This document shows, in pieces, positions 52,797 to 62,590 of a DNA stretch of 64,000 nucleotides. This DNA is from Vibrio metoecus. Its GTDB lineage: Bacteria > Pseudomonadota > Gammaproteobacteria > Enterobacterales > Vibrionaceae. The notes under the pieces are model-generated. The model was not told where the DNA came from and ran no database searches. It worked only from the letters and a program-made list of their open reading frames with translations. The first letter of the stretch is position 1. Each line of letters opens with the position of its first letter. The stretch covers positions 1,054,001 through 1,118,000 of the forward strand of contig NZ_CP035686.1 in NCBI RefSeq assembly GCF_009665255.1, read 5' to 3'. Made by a program: the position numbers and the translations under genes.

Positions 52797-53455
52797 TGGC
52801 GAACTACCATTTAGAAATTCAAAATGTGGTGAACACTGCATTGGCAGAATTAGAGGCCGAGCATAAAGCGGGCAAACTGGCGAATGCGCCTGTGGCGAAT
52901 AACCATTTTTTAGTGCACTGGGTGACCAAGGCGCTGAAAGCACAACGTTTTCATCGTTGTGTGGGTGACAATTTAACTCAGTGGCAGAAAGCGGGGCGCT
53001 CGAAAGGGACAGAATCACAACTGTTACCGACCTTTCAACGCATTTCTGCGTATTACGCCCATTTTTTTGCTGAGCAAGACCATACGCCGATTACCGATAA
53101 GCAGATCGAAGCTTTCTTGGATGAGATGGAGCAAGCCGGTTGGGAAGTTTCAACCTCTGAGCCGTTAGTCAATGCTGGAAAAGTGCAGATTTTTACTGAT
53201 GGTCAGAACTCATTGGCATTGTGTTCCGTGCAGTGTGAAGCCTGTTTCGATGGCGAGCTGTTAGTCAAACCTATGAATTGGTTTGTGCGTGGTCATCATG
53301 CCGGTTTTGTGGAAAAAGCTTTCGCTGCCGGATTTATGGTTCACAAGCAGACGGATTACAAATCGAATGTGAAATATCACGGTGAGTACCTGATTTTCCC
53401 TGCTAACCAAGGCACACAGTTGGCAGAGATTCCGCTCTCGTTTCGCGCTCAATAA
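52796..53455 (+). CDS. DUF2913 family protein
   Basis: This 219-residue cytoplasmic protein has the N-terminal phrase MANYHLEIQNVVNTALAELE. Next come HFLVHWVTKALKAQRFHRCV and a central WQKAGRSKG segment, matching the DUF2913 proteins known from vibrios and related bacteria. No signal peptide or catalytic motif is apparent, and function is unknown. It is translationally coupled to bcr and ends before a terminator. Its link to bcr may simply be operon membership. Confidence 0.8.
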   Translation: MANYHLEIQNVVNTALAELEAEHKAGKLANAPVANNHFLVHWVTKALKAQRFHRCVGDNLTQWQKAGRSKGTESQLLPTFQRISAYYAHFFAEQDHTPITDKQIEAFLDEMEQAGWEVSTSEPLVNAGKVQIFTDGQNSLALCSVQCEACFDGELLVKPMNWFVRGHHAGFVEKAFAAGFMVHKQTDYKSNVKYHGEYLIFPANQGTQLAEIPLSFRAQ

Positions 53456-53481
53456 ATCGATTTGAGCTGTACTATAAATTG

Positions 53482-53513
53482 ATCCCACCGCTTAATCGCG
53501 GCGGGATTTTTTT
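53482..53513 (+). terminator. rho-independent terminator after the DUF2913 gene
   Basis: ATCCCACCGC and GCGGCGGGAT form a 10-bp stem with one mismatch, followed by TTTTTTT. The 3' side overlaps the end of the convergent YbjT-like gene. Confidence 0.85.
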
Positions 53514-54928
53514 ATGATTGCTCGTACCATGCCACGGAAAATAAACAGGTGAGCCGGCATCATCGCATACCAATACAAAAGGCCAAGAAAACCTTGTGGA
53601 TGCCACCAAGCCGTTACATTGAGGCGTCGTTTACCACCTAAATCGTCAATGGTGAATTCCAAACGTCCCAATCCGGGGCCTTTCATGCCAAACAGCAGTG
53701 ACAAAAACTGTTGAGGTTGGCAGCGAATCACTTTCCAAGAATCAATAAAATCACCGACTGCCAGTTCAGCACCGGCCGGATAACGCCGTATCGGTTTACC
53801 ACCGCCGAAAAAGAGATCGAGCCATTCTCGTGTGCGCCACAACACGTTGGCAAAAAAGTAACCTTGGTCACGACGGCCGATGGTGCGGATCACTTTCCAT
53901 AGTTCCTGGCTACTTAATTCGGTTTCGATGCTGGCACCCGCCTGTTTCGGGTAATAACCAAACCCGGGCTGCCAACGTAAAATGGCGTTAGGATCAAAGC
54001 CCCACACCTGACTACGCACAAAAGTCCCCTCACTCTCCATCGCTTGGGCGGCAGCTTCACGGTAGGAAATTAACACTTGCGGGTAGCGTGCCGCTATTGA
54101 ATGGGTGTCTGCAATAAAATCGTGGGTCAATCCTTCTAGAAGAGAGCGACCAATAGTGCTTGGCACGGACGTGACCATGCCTAACCAGCGTGAAGCCATG
54201 CGCGGGGTGAGAAAGCGTGTCGACCACAAGCGAAATGGTTTGCCAGTGAGCTCGCACAAAATGCGAAATTGTTCTCGATAACTCAATACATCGGGTCCTC
54301 CAAGTTCAAACATCTGATGTTCGCGTGGCTGCTCTTGGGCAAACTTAAGCAGATAAGTATTGAGGTTGGTTAGCGCAATAGGGTTGGCTTTGGAGTCAAC
54401 CCATTTGGGCGTGATCAGCACGGGCAGGTTATACACAAAATCACGCATGATCTCGAAAGCCGCAGAACCAGAACCAATAATGACACCTGCTCTAAGTTCA
54501 GTAATGGGCACGAGAGATTGGCGCAAAATTCGACCGGTATCGTAACGAGCTTGTAGGTGTGGCGAGTGACCGGATTCTGGCTGCAAAGAGCTTAAATAAA
54601 TGACATGTCGCACCTGATTATGCGGAAGATCGAGCGCATCCTTTACGTTTTGTGCCAATAACAGCTCGTAATCGACAAAATCTCCCCCATGAGCCATACC
54701 ATGCACTAAGAAAAACACTAGGTCATAATTGGGGATGGTCGCGAGCGTTTTCTGACGATCAGCGAGATCGAGACTGAGCCGAGTCAAGTTGGGATGAGTA
54801 GGCAGACGAGTGTTGAGCGCTTCAATTTGACGGGAGGCTGCGGTGATCTGGTATCCCGCATCCAGAAGTAATGGCAGCAGTTGCGCCCCTACATAACCTG
54901 ATGCACCTAACACTAATACCTTTTTCAT
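53492..54928 (-). CDS. YbjT-like NAD(P)-binding protein with DUF2867 C-terminus
   Basis: This 478-residue protein has an N-terminal Rossmann fold with the nucleotide loop VLGASGYVGAQLLP (residues ~5-18) and the atypical-SDR region FLVHGMAHGGDFVDYE. A middle part with the phrase LRAGVIIGSGSAAFEIMRD (NmrA/epimerase-like) follows. The DUF2867 C-terminus (~340-478; PGLGRLEFTIDDLGGKRRLNVTAWWHPQGFLG) ends with a membrane-like helix and basic tail. It resembles E. coli YbjT. Function is uncertain; a redox or ubiquinone-related role has been suggested for relatives, which I cannot confirm. Confidence 0.8.
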   Translation of the reverse strand: MKKVLVLGASGYVGAQLLPLLLDAGYQITAASRQIEALNTRLPTHPNLTRLSLDLADRQKTLATIPNYDLVFFLVHGMAHGGDFVDYELLLAQNVKDALDLPHNQVRHVIYLSSLQPESGHSPHLQARYDTGRILRQSLVPITELRAGVIIGSGSAAFEIMRDFVYNLPVLITPKWVDSKANPIALTNLNTYLLKFAQEQPREHQMFELGGPDVLSYREQFRILCELTGKPFRLWSTRFLTPRMASRWLGMVTSVPSTIGRSLLEGLTHDFIADTHSIAARYPQVLISYREAAAQAMESEGTFVRSQVWGFDPNAILRWQPGFGYYPKQAGASIETELSSQELWKVIRTIGRRDQGYFFANVLWRTREWLDLFFGGGKPIRRYPAGAELAVGDFIDSWKVIRCQPQQFLSLLFGMKGPGLGRLEFTIDDLGGKRRLNVTAWWHPQGFLGLLYWYAMMPAHLFIFRGMVRAIIKKSRRD

Positions 54929-55067
54929 TCGGTCATCCTTTTTAATCGTTTGTTGTGATTATGCACGCGTGAGTATAATAACGCGGATTTTTCTGCTTAC
55001 TATGCCCTCCTTAGTCGAGTTTATGGACTGATTAGGAAGGGGATATCACACGCTGTGGAGTGATGTT

Positions 55068-56444
55068 GTGTCTGTTGTCTCTCAAGTTTTATCCCACATG
55101 AGAGGGGATTTTTTTCGCCGCCTGATCGCCATCGCGTTGCCGATCACACTACAAAATATCATGTTTTCCAGCCGAGGGTTGGTTGACGTCTTGATGTTAG
55201 GTCAACTTGGAGAAGCGGAAATTGCGGCCGTTGGCGTTGCCGCTCGCGCTACTTTTGTGACCACCATTATGTTGGTGGGTGTGACCACGGGTGGCGCATT
55301 GCTGACCGCGCAATATTGGGGGGCAGGGGATCGCAAAGGTGTGCGTGAAAGTACGGCACTCACGTGGTTAGTCTCTAACTTCTTTGCCTTTTTCACCGTG
55401 TTGCTGTTCTTGTTCTTCCCACAACAAATTATGTCGCTGACGACCGAATCAACACAAGTCAACGCCTTAGGTAGCCAATATTTGGTGATCACCTCGTTCA
55501 CCATGTTTGCGGTAGCGTGTGTGAGCAGTATGGCTGTTGGGTTGCGCGCCATGCACAAGCCTGGCGTGAGCACTTTTTTCAGTGGTATCGGTATCTTATC
55601 CAACGTTCTGCTTAACTGGATCCTGATTTTTGGTAAGTTCGGCTTCCCTGCGATGGGGATTGAAGGTGCCGCGATAGCCACCGTGCTCAGTGGGGCAATT
55701 GAGGTGGCTTGTTTATACAGCTATTTGTATGGCAAACAGCATTTGATGGCCTTTGGTTGGTTAGATGTGAAAGCGGTGATTGACTGGCCCAAGATCAGCC
55801 GTTTTCTACGCCTCTCTTTGCCAACAACGTTTAACTTCTTGATCTGGGCTGCGGGGTTATTCACCTACCATGCGATTATGGGGCAGACGGGCGTGCAAGG
55901 GCTCGCGGCGTTATCGGTGATGACCCCAGTTGAGTCGATTTCGTTGAGCCTATTGATCGGCATGTCGAATGCCGCCGCAGTTCTGGTGGGTAATCAACTC
56001 GGTGCCAAAAATTATCAGGCCGTCTATTACCAAGCAATTGGGGTCACTGCGTGCAGTGTGCTGGTGGGAGTGGTTGTCGCTATCTGCTTGTATCTGTTGC
56101 AAATTCCAGTCCTTGGTGCGTTTACTGCGCTGACGCCGGAAACTCGGGAGCTGTCAGAAAAATTCATTTTGATCTTGAGTCTAGGCATTGTGCTGCGTTC
56201 ACTACCTATGACGGTGATTGTGGGTGTGTTGCGAGCAGGGGGCGATGTGAAATTCTGCCTAGGGCAAGACATCGTTGCGCAATGGTGTATTGGAATTCCA
56301 TTGGCCGCTTTTGCCGCCTTGGTGCTTAAAGTCGATCCGGAATGGATTTATTTGCTGTTCCTTACCGAAGAAGCCGTGAAATGGTTTGGCTCATTACACC
56401 GTATGAAAAGCAAGAAGTGGATGAAGAATTTGATTGAAAATTAG
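55068..56444 (+). CDS. MATE-family multidrug/Na+ antiporter
   Basis: This 458-residue protein has 12 hydrophobic segments in two halves of six, with the MATE phrases ALPITLQNIMFSSRGLVDVLMLGQLGEAE and LPTTFNFLIWAAGLFTYHAIMGQTG. It belongs to the NorM-type Na+- or H+-coupled drug/metabolite exporters. V. cholerae has several; the substrate of this one is not readable. The start is a GTG with GGAG 7 bases upstream. An internal ATG at 55101 would remove 11 residues but keep TM1. Confidence 0.87.
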   Translation: MSVVSQVLSHMRGDFFRRLIAIALPITLQNIMFSSRGLVDVLMLGQLGEAEIAAVGVAARATFVTTIMLVGVTTGGALLTAQYWGAGDRKGVRESTALTWLVSNFFAFFTVLLFLFFPQQIMSLTTESTQVNALGSQYLVITSFTMFAVACVSSMAVGLRAMHKPGVSTFFSGIGILSNVLLNWILIFGKFGFPAMGIEGAAIATVLSGAIEVACLYSYLYGKQHLMAFGWLDVKAVIDWPKISRFLRLSLPTTFNFLIWAAGLFTYHAIMGQTGVQGLAALSVMTPVESISLSLLIGMSNAAAVLVGNQLGAKNYQAVYYQAIGVTACSVLVGVVVAICLYLLQIPVLGAFTALTPETRELSEKFILILSLGIVLRSLPMTVIVGVLRAGGDVKFCLGQDIVAQWCIGIPLAAFAALVLKVDPEWIYLLFLTEEAVKWFGSLHRMKSKKWMKNLIEN

Positions 56445-56557
56445 ACACTCATCGGTCGATTGGTGCAAATTAATGCATATAGTGTGATCTGCTAGCCAAA
56501 ATGCTTTCTCCGTTTGGGGTTTTGGTGTAGATTCTGTTCCCAGTTTCATTTTCGGCA

Positions 56558-57241
56558 ATGAGTGGTTTGATGTTACAACTGGTAGACCTATGCAAAGGCT
56601 ATGTAGACGGTGATGAGTTTCATCCTGTGTTGCAGGGGGCTGAGTTGACGTTAAATCAAGGCGATCAGTTAGCGCTGATGGGCGAAAGTGGTTCGGGTAA
56701 GAGCACATTGCTTAATCTTATTGCGGGACTCGACTGCGTAGATTCTGGCGAAATTTGGTTTCCCGGCTTCCCTATGCACCATACCTCAGAGCACAACCGC
56801 ACCGCATTTCGCCGCAATAATATTGGGCAGATTTTTCAGCAATATAATTTGCTGCCAACGTTGAATATTGCCGATAACATTCGTTTTTGTCGCCAACTTA
56901 AAGGGCTTCCTGAAGATGCCGGCTTGTGGCGACAAATCCTTTCTGCTTTAGATCTCATGCCTCTGCTTGGCCGATACCCTGAAGAAGTGTCTGGTGGCCA
57001 ACAACAAAGAGCAGCGATTGCTCGTGCTTTGTATATGGAACCGAAAATTCTCCTTGCCGATGAACCGACGGGCAGCTTGGATGAGCGTAATGCCGAAGCA
57101 GTGATGCGTTTGCTGACCTCGCTGACGCGTCAGTTGGACTGTGCACTATTATTGGTGACGCACAGTGAAAAAGTCGCACAACATATGGATGGTTGTATTC
57201 GTCTGCAAGGAGGACAGCTGCATGTTATGGCCCGTAGTTAA
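56558..57241 (+). CDS. ABC transporter ATP-binding protein (AttE/LolD-like)
   Basis: This 227-residue ATPase has Walker A GESGSGKST, the Q-loop IFQQYNLLP, the signature SGGQQQRAAIA and Walker B ILLADEPTGSLD with VTHSEKV. It belongs to the LolD/MacB-type group. The start could also be the ATG at 56570. It overlaps the permease gene by 20 bp, as part of a three-gene AttE-F-G-H-like unit with an FtsX permease and an AttH lipocalin-like protein. Such systems are thought to move a hydrophobic ligand through the envelope. Confidence 0.87.
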   Translation: MSGLMLQLVDLCKGYVDGDEFHPVLQGAELTLNQGDQLALMGESGSGKSTLLNLIAGLDCVDSGEIWFPGFPMHHTSEHNRTAFRRNNIGQIFQQYNLLPTLNIADNIRFCRQLKGLPEDAGLWRQILSALDLMPLLGRYPEEVSGGQQQRAAIARALYMEPKILLADEPTGSLDERNAEAVMRLLTSLTRQLDCALLLVTHSEKVAQHMDGCIRLQGGQLHVMARS

Positions 57242-59675
57242 AGCGCTATTGGGTCATTATCGTCGCTATCCGCTGCAGATTTTTCTGGTCTGGCTTGGTT
57301 TAACTCTTGGGGTTTCCTTACTGGTTGGCGTTACGGCCATAAATCATCATGCAAGACAGAGTTACGAGCATGGTGAAAAACTGTTTTCCAATCCTCTGCC
57401 TTATCGTATTCGCTCTAAACACATTGCCAATAAAATCCCTCAAGGTTTTTATATTCAACTGCGTCGAGATGGTTTTCAGCAATGTGTGCCTTTTGATGAC
57501 TATCGTTTCAGTACCACTTCTGGCTTAGATATTATTTTGCAAGGTGTTGATCCTGTTGCGTTACTGTCTTTAGACAGCAGTAAAACATTGGCGCAACAAA
57601 CCGGATTGCAATTAATGAATCCGCCATATCCGATCATGGTGAGTCAAGAGTTAGCCAAATTACAAGATTGGCAAGAAGGGGACTACATTGCGCTGACCGA
57701 TGGTTCGAAACTCGGCCCGATCACCATTGATACGCATAACCAAGTGACGGGAATGCGAGTGGTGGCCGATTTGTCTTTAGTGCGCATGCTGAAAAAGGGC
57801 TCCGGGCTCACGGTGATAGCGTGTGCGGATATGCCCGCCGCTAAGTTGGATCGTTTGAAGAAGAGTTTGCCGAATGGTTTGACTTTGGTGCGCAGCACCC
57901 GTTCTGAGTTGGAATCGTTAACGCAGGCCTTTCACCTGAATTTAACCGCGATGGGCATGTTGGCTTTCCTTGTCGGCATCTTTATTTTTTATCAGGCAAT
58001 GTCACTTTCAATGGTACAGCGTCAACCTTTAGTTGGCACACTCAGACAGATGGGGGTGAATGGCTGGCAGTTGGGGCAGGCACTGATGGTTGAACTGCTG
58101 CTGTTGGTGCTCGTCAGTTGGTTGTGCGGTAACGTGTTTGGTTTATTGCTCGCTAACCAATTAATTCCTGCAGTCGCCAGCAGTTTAGGCTACCTGTATA
58201 ACGCCAATGTGGATTTGGATATTGGGTGGGATTGGTCATGGAGTAGTTACAGCTTACTGATGGCTCTCTTTGCGGCGCTGGCCTCATGCGCTTGGCCTTT
58301 AGTACGCTTGTTACGTTCACAACCGATCCGCTTATCGGCTCGATTGTCGTTAGTCCGCTTCGCCGGTAAAGAGTTTAAGTTGCAAGCGTTGTTAGCTTGC
58401 GCCTTGTGCGTTGCCGCAGTAGCGATATACCAAGCACCTCAAAGCCAGCAATCAGGTTTCGCGATTATTGGTTTGATGTTGCTGAGTGTTGCGCTGTTTA
58501 CGCCATACATTATCTGGACACTGTTCACCAGTTTTTCCTATACGCTGCGTTGGGTCAAGGTACGTTGGTTTTTTGCCGATGCGGCTGCGAGTATGAGTTA
58601 TCGAGGTGTGGCGACCATGGCCTTCATGGTGGCGTTGGCAGCCAATATTGGTGTTGAAACCATGGTGGGCAGTTTTCGTGATACCACTGATCGTTGGTTG
58701 AGCCAGCGACTCGCCGCTGATATCTACCTCTATCCAAGTAATAGTATGGCTTCGCGCATGAGCCAATGGCTCGGGCAACAACCTGAAGTCGATTCAGTGT
58801 GGTGGCGATGGGAAAAAGATTTTGCCTCTCAACATGGCCCTGTGCAAGTGGTGAGCACCGGCGCTTCTGATGGTGAATTGGACTCTTTGACGGTGAAGTT
58901 AGGTGTGCCGAACTACTGGTATCATTTGCATCATGCACGTGGTGTGATGGTGAGTGAGTCGATGGCACTGAAACTTGGCATCCGACCGGGTGATTTGATT
59001 GATTTACCTGAGCCAATGGGTTCTGGGTGGGCGGTGTTTGGTGTTTATTACGATTATGGCAATCCTTATCATCAAGTAATGATGTCGCATCAAAACTGGA
59101 TGAAAGCGTTCGCTGGAACGGGCAACGTTGCGTTGGCGGTCGTGCTCAAAGAAGGGCTAACCGGAGAAAGCGTGAAAAAACGCCTCGACACCATTTTCAG
59201 GCTGGATGCGGATCGTATTTTTGATAACACCAATATTCATACACACGCAATGCGAGTCTTCGATCGTACTTTCTCAATCGCAGGAACGTTGGGTAATATC
59301 ACGCTATTTATTGCAGTCTGTGGCATTTTCTTTTCAACCCTAGCCGGAGAAACATCACGTCAGCGCCATGTTTCCTTACTGCGTTGTCTTGGTGTCTCTG
59401 GGAAAGAGTTAGTATTGATTGGCGGAATGCAATTGTTTGTTTTTGGTGCGATCTCTTTGTTAATTGCTTTGCCATTGGGGTTAACCTTGGCCAAATTGGT
59501 GATTGATGTGGTGATTAAACACTCTTTTGGTTGGACAATGCAGTTACAAATGGTGCCAGGGCAATATGTGCATACTGTGGTTTGGTCAATGGTTGCGCTG
59601 ATTTTAGCTGGCGCTTTACCCGTGATTCGTTTAGCGCGGAAATCACCGATGAAATCGTTGCGAGAGGCATTGTAA
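57222..59675 (+). CDS. FtsX-like ABC permease (AttF/AttG fused)
   Basis: This 817-residue permease has two FtsX/MacB-type modules. The first contains an N-terminal helix (~25-45), an extracytoplasmic domain and helices near ~240-340. The second contains a periplasmic part (~470-690) and helices near ~690-815. The start ATG has an excellent ribosome site (AAGGAGG, 8 bases). The gene overlaps the ATPase by 20 bp. The ending SPMKSLREAL is typical of FtsX permeases. It probably corresponds to the AttF and AttG halves fused. Confidence 0.87.
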   Translation: MLWPVVKALLGHYRRYPLQIFLVWLGLTLGVSLLVGVTAINHHARQSYEHGEKLFSNPLPYRIRSKHIANKIPQGFYIQLRRDGFQQCVPFDDYRFSTTSGLDIILQGVDPVALLSLDSSKTLAQQTGLQLMNPPYPIMVSQELAKLQDWQEGDYIALTDGSKLGPITIDTHNQVTGMRVVADLSLVRMLKKGSGLTVIACADMPAAKLDRLKKSLPNGLTLVRSTRSELESLTQAFHLNLTAMGMLAFLVGIFIFYQAMSLSMVQRQPLVGTLRQMGVNGWQLGQALMVELLLLVLVSWLCGNVFGLLLANQLIPAVASSLGYLYNANVDLDIGWDWSWSSYSLLMALFAALASCAWPLVRLLRSQPIRLSARLSLVRFAGKEFKLQALLACALCVAAVAIYQAPQSQQSGFAIIGLMLLSVALFTPYIIWTLFTSFSYTLRWVKVRWFFADAAASMSYRGVATMAFMVALAANIGVETMVGSFRDTTDRWLSQRLAADIYLYPSNSMASRMSQWLGQQPEVDSVWWRWEKDFASQHGPVQVVSTGASDGELDSLTVKLGVPNYWYHLHHARGVMVSESMALKLGIRPGDLIDLPEPMGSGWAVFGVYYDYGNPYHQVMMSHQNWMKAFAGTGNVALAVVLKEGLTGESVKKRLDTIFRLDADRIFDNTNIHTHAMRVFDRTFSIAGTLGNITLFIAVCGIFFSTLAGETSRQRHVSLLRCLGVSGKELVLIGGMQLFVFGAISLLIALPLGLTLAKLVIDVVIKHSFGWTMQLQMVPGQYVHTVVWSMVALILAGALPVIRLARKSPMKSLREAL

Positions 59676-60793
59676 TGCGCCGTTTTCAACTGCGAGCAAA
59701 TAAATGGATTTGGCTCTGTTTAGGCGCCTTGTTCTTTGTGGTGGGCTTTATTGGCTATGAGAAAAATGAATACCACAGCATGTTGCTCTCTTCACCAGAC
59801 CATCCTAATCATACCAAGCAGGCGGTATTTGAACCTGTGCTTCCCAATCACCCTGTCCGTTTGCCGGAGGATTTCGCTTCTCGTCCCGAATTCCAACAAG
59901 AGTGGTGGCGATTTTACGCTTGGCTTGAAGATGAAAGTGGCAACACATTCAGTGTTCAGTGGAATTTTCTGCGTTTAGCTCAGGACGAACGCGATACGAT
60001 GGGGTGGCAGACACCACAACTGTATTTCTCTTCGGTAGTCATTAACGGTAAGAAAATGGCTTTGCGGGATCAAAAAATAGCTCGCGGCGGAATTGGTCAA
60101 ACGGGGAGTAGTGATCAACCTTTCCGTATGTGGATTGACAATTGGACTTGGCGATCGCTTGGAATGGGGCCTTTACCCGGTAATTTACAGATTAGCGCGG
60201 ACAATTTCGCACTGAATTTGCAACTGAGAGCATTGGGTCCCTACGTGCTTTCAGGCGATCGCGGATATCAAATCAGGCAAGATCTACTTTCGTTGGCGAG
60301 TTACCAATTTCAACAACCTTACATTGCCGTACATGGTTTATTCGCCCCCAACATTAACCAGCCTGCGCTTCGTGTCAGCGGGCGAGCGTGGTTAAGCAAA
60401 GAGTGGGGCAGTGAACTGGTCGCGACAGAGCAAACCGGAACCGATCACTTCGTTATCCCGCTAGATGAACAGCGCTGGTTAAGTGTCAATCGCTTTCGTC
60501 ATGATGGTGTTCCAGACTATTTCTATGGCATGTTGTATGACCGCAAGGGTAAGAATATCGTGTTGTCGAATAGCGATATCCAGCTAGAGTCACTCTCTTC
60601 GTCTCAACTCAGCAATGGTAAGCGTATTCCTTTACGTTGGCGGTTAATCATTCCTAAGCAACAAATTGATGTTTCTATTGAGCCGTTGGATCGAGATGCA
60701 TGGCAAGCCTTTTTGATCCCCTATTGGGAAGGTCGAATAAAAATACTAGGCAGCCATAACGAAACCGGATTTATGCAGTTATCGGGTTATTAA
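59675..60793 (+). CDS. AttH-like lipocalin-domain protein
   Basis: This 372-residue protein starts MRRFQLRANKWIWLCLGALFFVVGFIGYE, with a single N-terminal membrane helix and the rest periplasmic. It has the AttH/CrtC features EWWRFYAWLEDESGNTFSVQW and a C-terminal RVSGRAWLSKEWGSE, GMLYDRKGKNIV stretch of beta strands. The start overlaps the permease stop by one base. AttH folds as a pair of lipocalin-like domains that may bind a lipid-like ligand. With the ATPase and permease it completes an operon whose substrate is unknown. Confidence 0.87.
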   Translation: MRRFQLRANKWIWLCLGALFFVVGFIGYEKNEYHSMLLSSPDHPNHTKQAVFEPVLPNHPVRLPEDFASRPEFQQEWWRFYAWLEDESGNTFSVQWNFLRLAQDERDTMGWQTPQLYFSSVVINGKKMALRDQKIARGGIGQTGSSDQPFRMWIDNWTWRSLGMGPLPGNLQISADNFALNLQLRALGPYVLSGDRGYQIRQDLLSLASYQFQQPYIAVHGLFAPNINQPALRVSGRAWLSKEWGSELVATEQTGTDHFVIPLDEQRWLSVNRFRHDGVPDYFYGMLYDRKGKNIVLSNSDIQLESLSSSQLSNGKRIPLRWRLIIPKQQIDVSIEPLDRDAWQAFLIPYWEGRIKILGSHNETGFMQLSGY

Positions 60794-60823
60794 GGCTGAC
60801 ATACCTTCATTATTGTTTGTCCC

Positions 60824-60851
60824 AAAGAAAGCGCGTTATGCGCTTTCTTTG
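60824..60851 (+). terminator. rho-independent terminator of the AttEFGH-like operon
   Basis: AAAGAAAGCGC-GTTAT-GCGCTTTCTTT is a perfect 11-bp stem. The T-rich 3' arm supplies the U tract. The rest up to nhaA (60852-61076) holds only the nhaA promoter region. Confidence 0.85.
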
Positions 60852-61076
60852 TTATGCCGGTAAGATAAAACAATCCGTTACCATTTTTGCCATTGGTATG
60901 CAAAGCGCTATGTCTATACTGAAATTAGGTGAAATTTACACTGAAATCTGAATAAACTCGGAAAAACCGAAGTAATGCCTCATTACAATCGATTTTTCCA
61001 TTGCCTCAAGCCTAGCTACACTCTGGGTCATCATTCTATTGTTAATCAATTATTAACATAATTTAAGGACAAACTT

Positions 61077-62228
61077 ATGTCTGACATGATTCGAGACTTC
61101 TTTAAAATGGAATCGGCGGGCGGCATCTTGTTGGTGATTGCTGCGGCGATTGCTATGGTTATTGCCAACTCAGGAATGGCTGAAGGTTATCAAGCCTTTT
61201 TGCATACCTATCTGTTTGGGATGTCGGTTTCGCACTGGATCAACGACGGCTTAATGGCGGTGTTCTTCTTGTTGATCGGTTTAGAAGTAAAACGCGAGTT
61301 GTTGGAAGGTGCTTTAAAATCGCGTGAAACGGCCATTTTCCCGGCAATTGCTGCAGTAGGCGGTATGCTTGCCCCTGCACTGATTTACGTGATGTTCAAT
61401 TTTAACGATCCAGAGGCAATCCAAGGTTGGGCGATCCCTGCCGCGACTGATATTGCATTTGCTCTGGGTATTATGGCTTTACTGGGTAAGCGCGTTCCAG
61501 TGAGTTTGAAAGTGTTTCTATTGGCGCTGGCGATCATCGATGACCTTGGCGTAGTAGTGATCATCGCTCTGTTTTACAGCAGTGATTTATCAACCATTGC
61601 ACTCACCATCGGCTTTATCATGACGGGTGTACTGTTCATGCTTAACGCTAAACACGTGACTAGACTCAGTGTGTATTTAGTTGCGGGTTTGATTTTGTGG
61701 ATTGCTGTATTGAAATCGGGTGTGCATGCAACATTGGCAGGGGTGGTCATTGGATTTGCTATCCCACTGAAAGGCAACAAGGGTGAGCATTCTCCACTGA
61801 AGCATCTGGAGCATGCACTGCACCCTTATGTGGCGTTTGGTATTTTACCGCTGTTCGCTTTTGCCAATGCAGGTATCTCATTACAAGGCGTTTCTTTAGC
61901 CGGTTTAACATCCATGCTGCCATTAGGTGTGGCGTTGGGGCTTTGCTTAGGTAAGCCGATTGGTATCTTCAGCTTCAGTTGGGCTGCAGTCAAACTGGGC
62001 GTGGCGAAGTTGCCAGAGGGTATTAATTTCAGACATATTTTTGCAGTATCTGTATTGTGTGGGATTGGTTTTACCATGTCGATTTTCATTTCATCACTGG
62101 CTTTTGGCCAAGTGAATGAAGCTTATGACACCTACGCGCGTTTGGGGATTCTGATGGGATCTACCACGGCAGCACTATTGGGTTATGCATTGCTGCGCCT
62201 CTCTTTACCGCTGAAATCTGCACAATAA
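61077..62228 (+). CDS. nhaA: NhaA Na+/H+ antiporter
   Basis: This 383-residue antiporter has about 12 hydrophobic segments. The two catalytic Asp residues are in LAIIDDLGVV (equivalent to Asp163/164 in E. coli). The pH-sensing N-terminal region and the C-terminal ending LGYALLRLSLPLK match the family. It uses two H+ to expel one Na+, providing Na+ and alkaline-pH tolerance. The ATG has AAGGAC 7 bases upstream. In E. coli NhaR activates nhaA; no nhaR gene is adjacent here. Confidence 0.95.
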   Translation: MSDMIRDFFKMESAGGILLVIAAAIAMVIANSGMAEGYQAFLHTYLFGMSVSHWINDGLMAVFFLLIGLEVKRELLEGALKSRETAIFPAIAAVGGMLAPALIYVMFNFNDPEAIQGWAIPAATDIAFALGIMALLGKRVPVSLKVFLLALAIIDDLGVVVIIALFYSSDLSTIALTIGFIMTGVLFMLNAKHVTRLSVYLVAGLILWIAVLKSGVHATLAGVVIGFAIPLKGNKGEHSPLKHLEHALHPYVAFGILPLFAFANAGISLQGVSLAGLTSMLPLGVALGLCLGKPIGIFSFSWAAVKLGVAKLPEGINFRHIFAVSVLCGIGFTMSIFISSLAFGQVNEAYDTYARLGILMGSTTAALLGYALLRLSLPLKSAQ

Positions 62229-62250
62229 TCACTATGATTTGGTGAGCATA

Positions 62251-62278
62251 ATGCCTCCGCACTGCGGGGGCATTTTTG
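62251..62278 (+). terminator. rho-independent terminator of nhaA
   Basis: ATGCCTCCGC and GCGGGGGCAT form a 10-bp stem with one G-T pair and a 3-base loop, followed by TTTTG. Confidence 0.85.
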
Positions 62279-62439
62279 TATCGCTTTGATTCTCTTCGAT
62301 GAAAGATAGATGTATACAAAGTTTGTATGGCAAAAGGGATTTGGCTTATAACGTTTTATGTCAATTTTACTATGCAACTGATGCGAATAATTATTAAAAA
62401 CGATTGCGCTTGACTTTCTTTTTATGATAAGGTTCGCGC

Positions 62440-62590
62440 CAATCTCGGACTGAGCTTCTGGGGGACACGCGTGGTGACCATTCAGGCTGATTGTGACACC
62501 ACGTAGGGTAGGTATCGACAAGTCCTTTTGTCGATAGACGGGATACTCTTGCTGCGGGGCAGCATGTGCATGGGATACCCAACATTGAAC
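62440..62590 (+). promoter_or_regulatory. candidate structured leader RNA of the DABA aminotransferase gene
   Basis: Four perfect stems are present on the plus strand. CGTGGTG/CACCACG (62470-62476 and 62497-62503) comes first. TATCGACAA/TTGTCGATA (62513-62521 and 62528-62536) is next, then GCTGC/GCAGC (62551-62563). A possible closing stem GGGTA/TACCC (62506-62510 and 62576-62580) would form a multi-branch junction around the two hairpins. GGTATC (62511-62516) can also pair with GATACC (62574-62579), which excludes the closing stem. I do not recognise a known riboswitch class. The TTGACT at 62410 may be a -35 box, but the -10 is uncertain. Confidence 0.5.

Noticed and set aside
58452..59016. 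Minus-strand frames inside the FtsX permease gene
   Set aside because: No ribosome sites and unusual composition; shadows of the permease.
62440..62590. Known riboswitch (c-di-GMP, guanidine, lysine, glycine)
   Set aside because: None of the conserved cores I remember for these classes is visible here.
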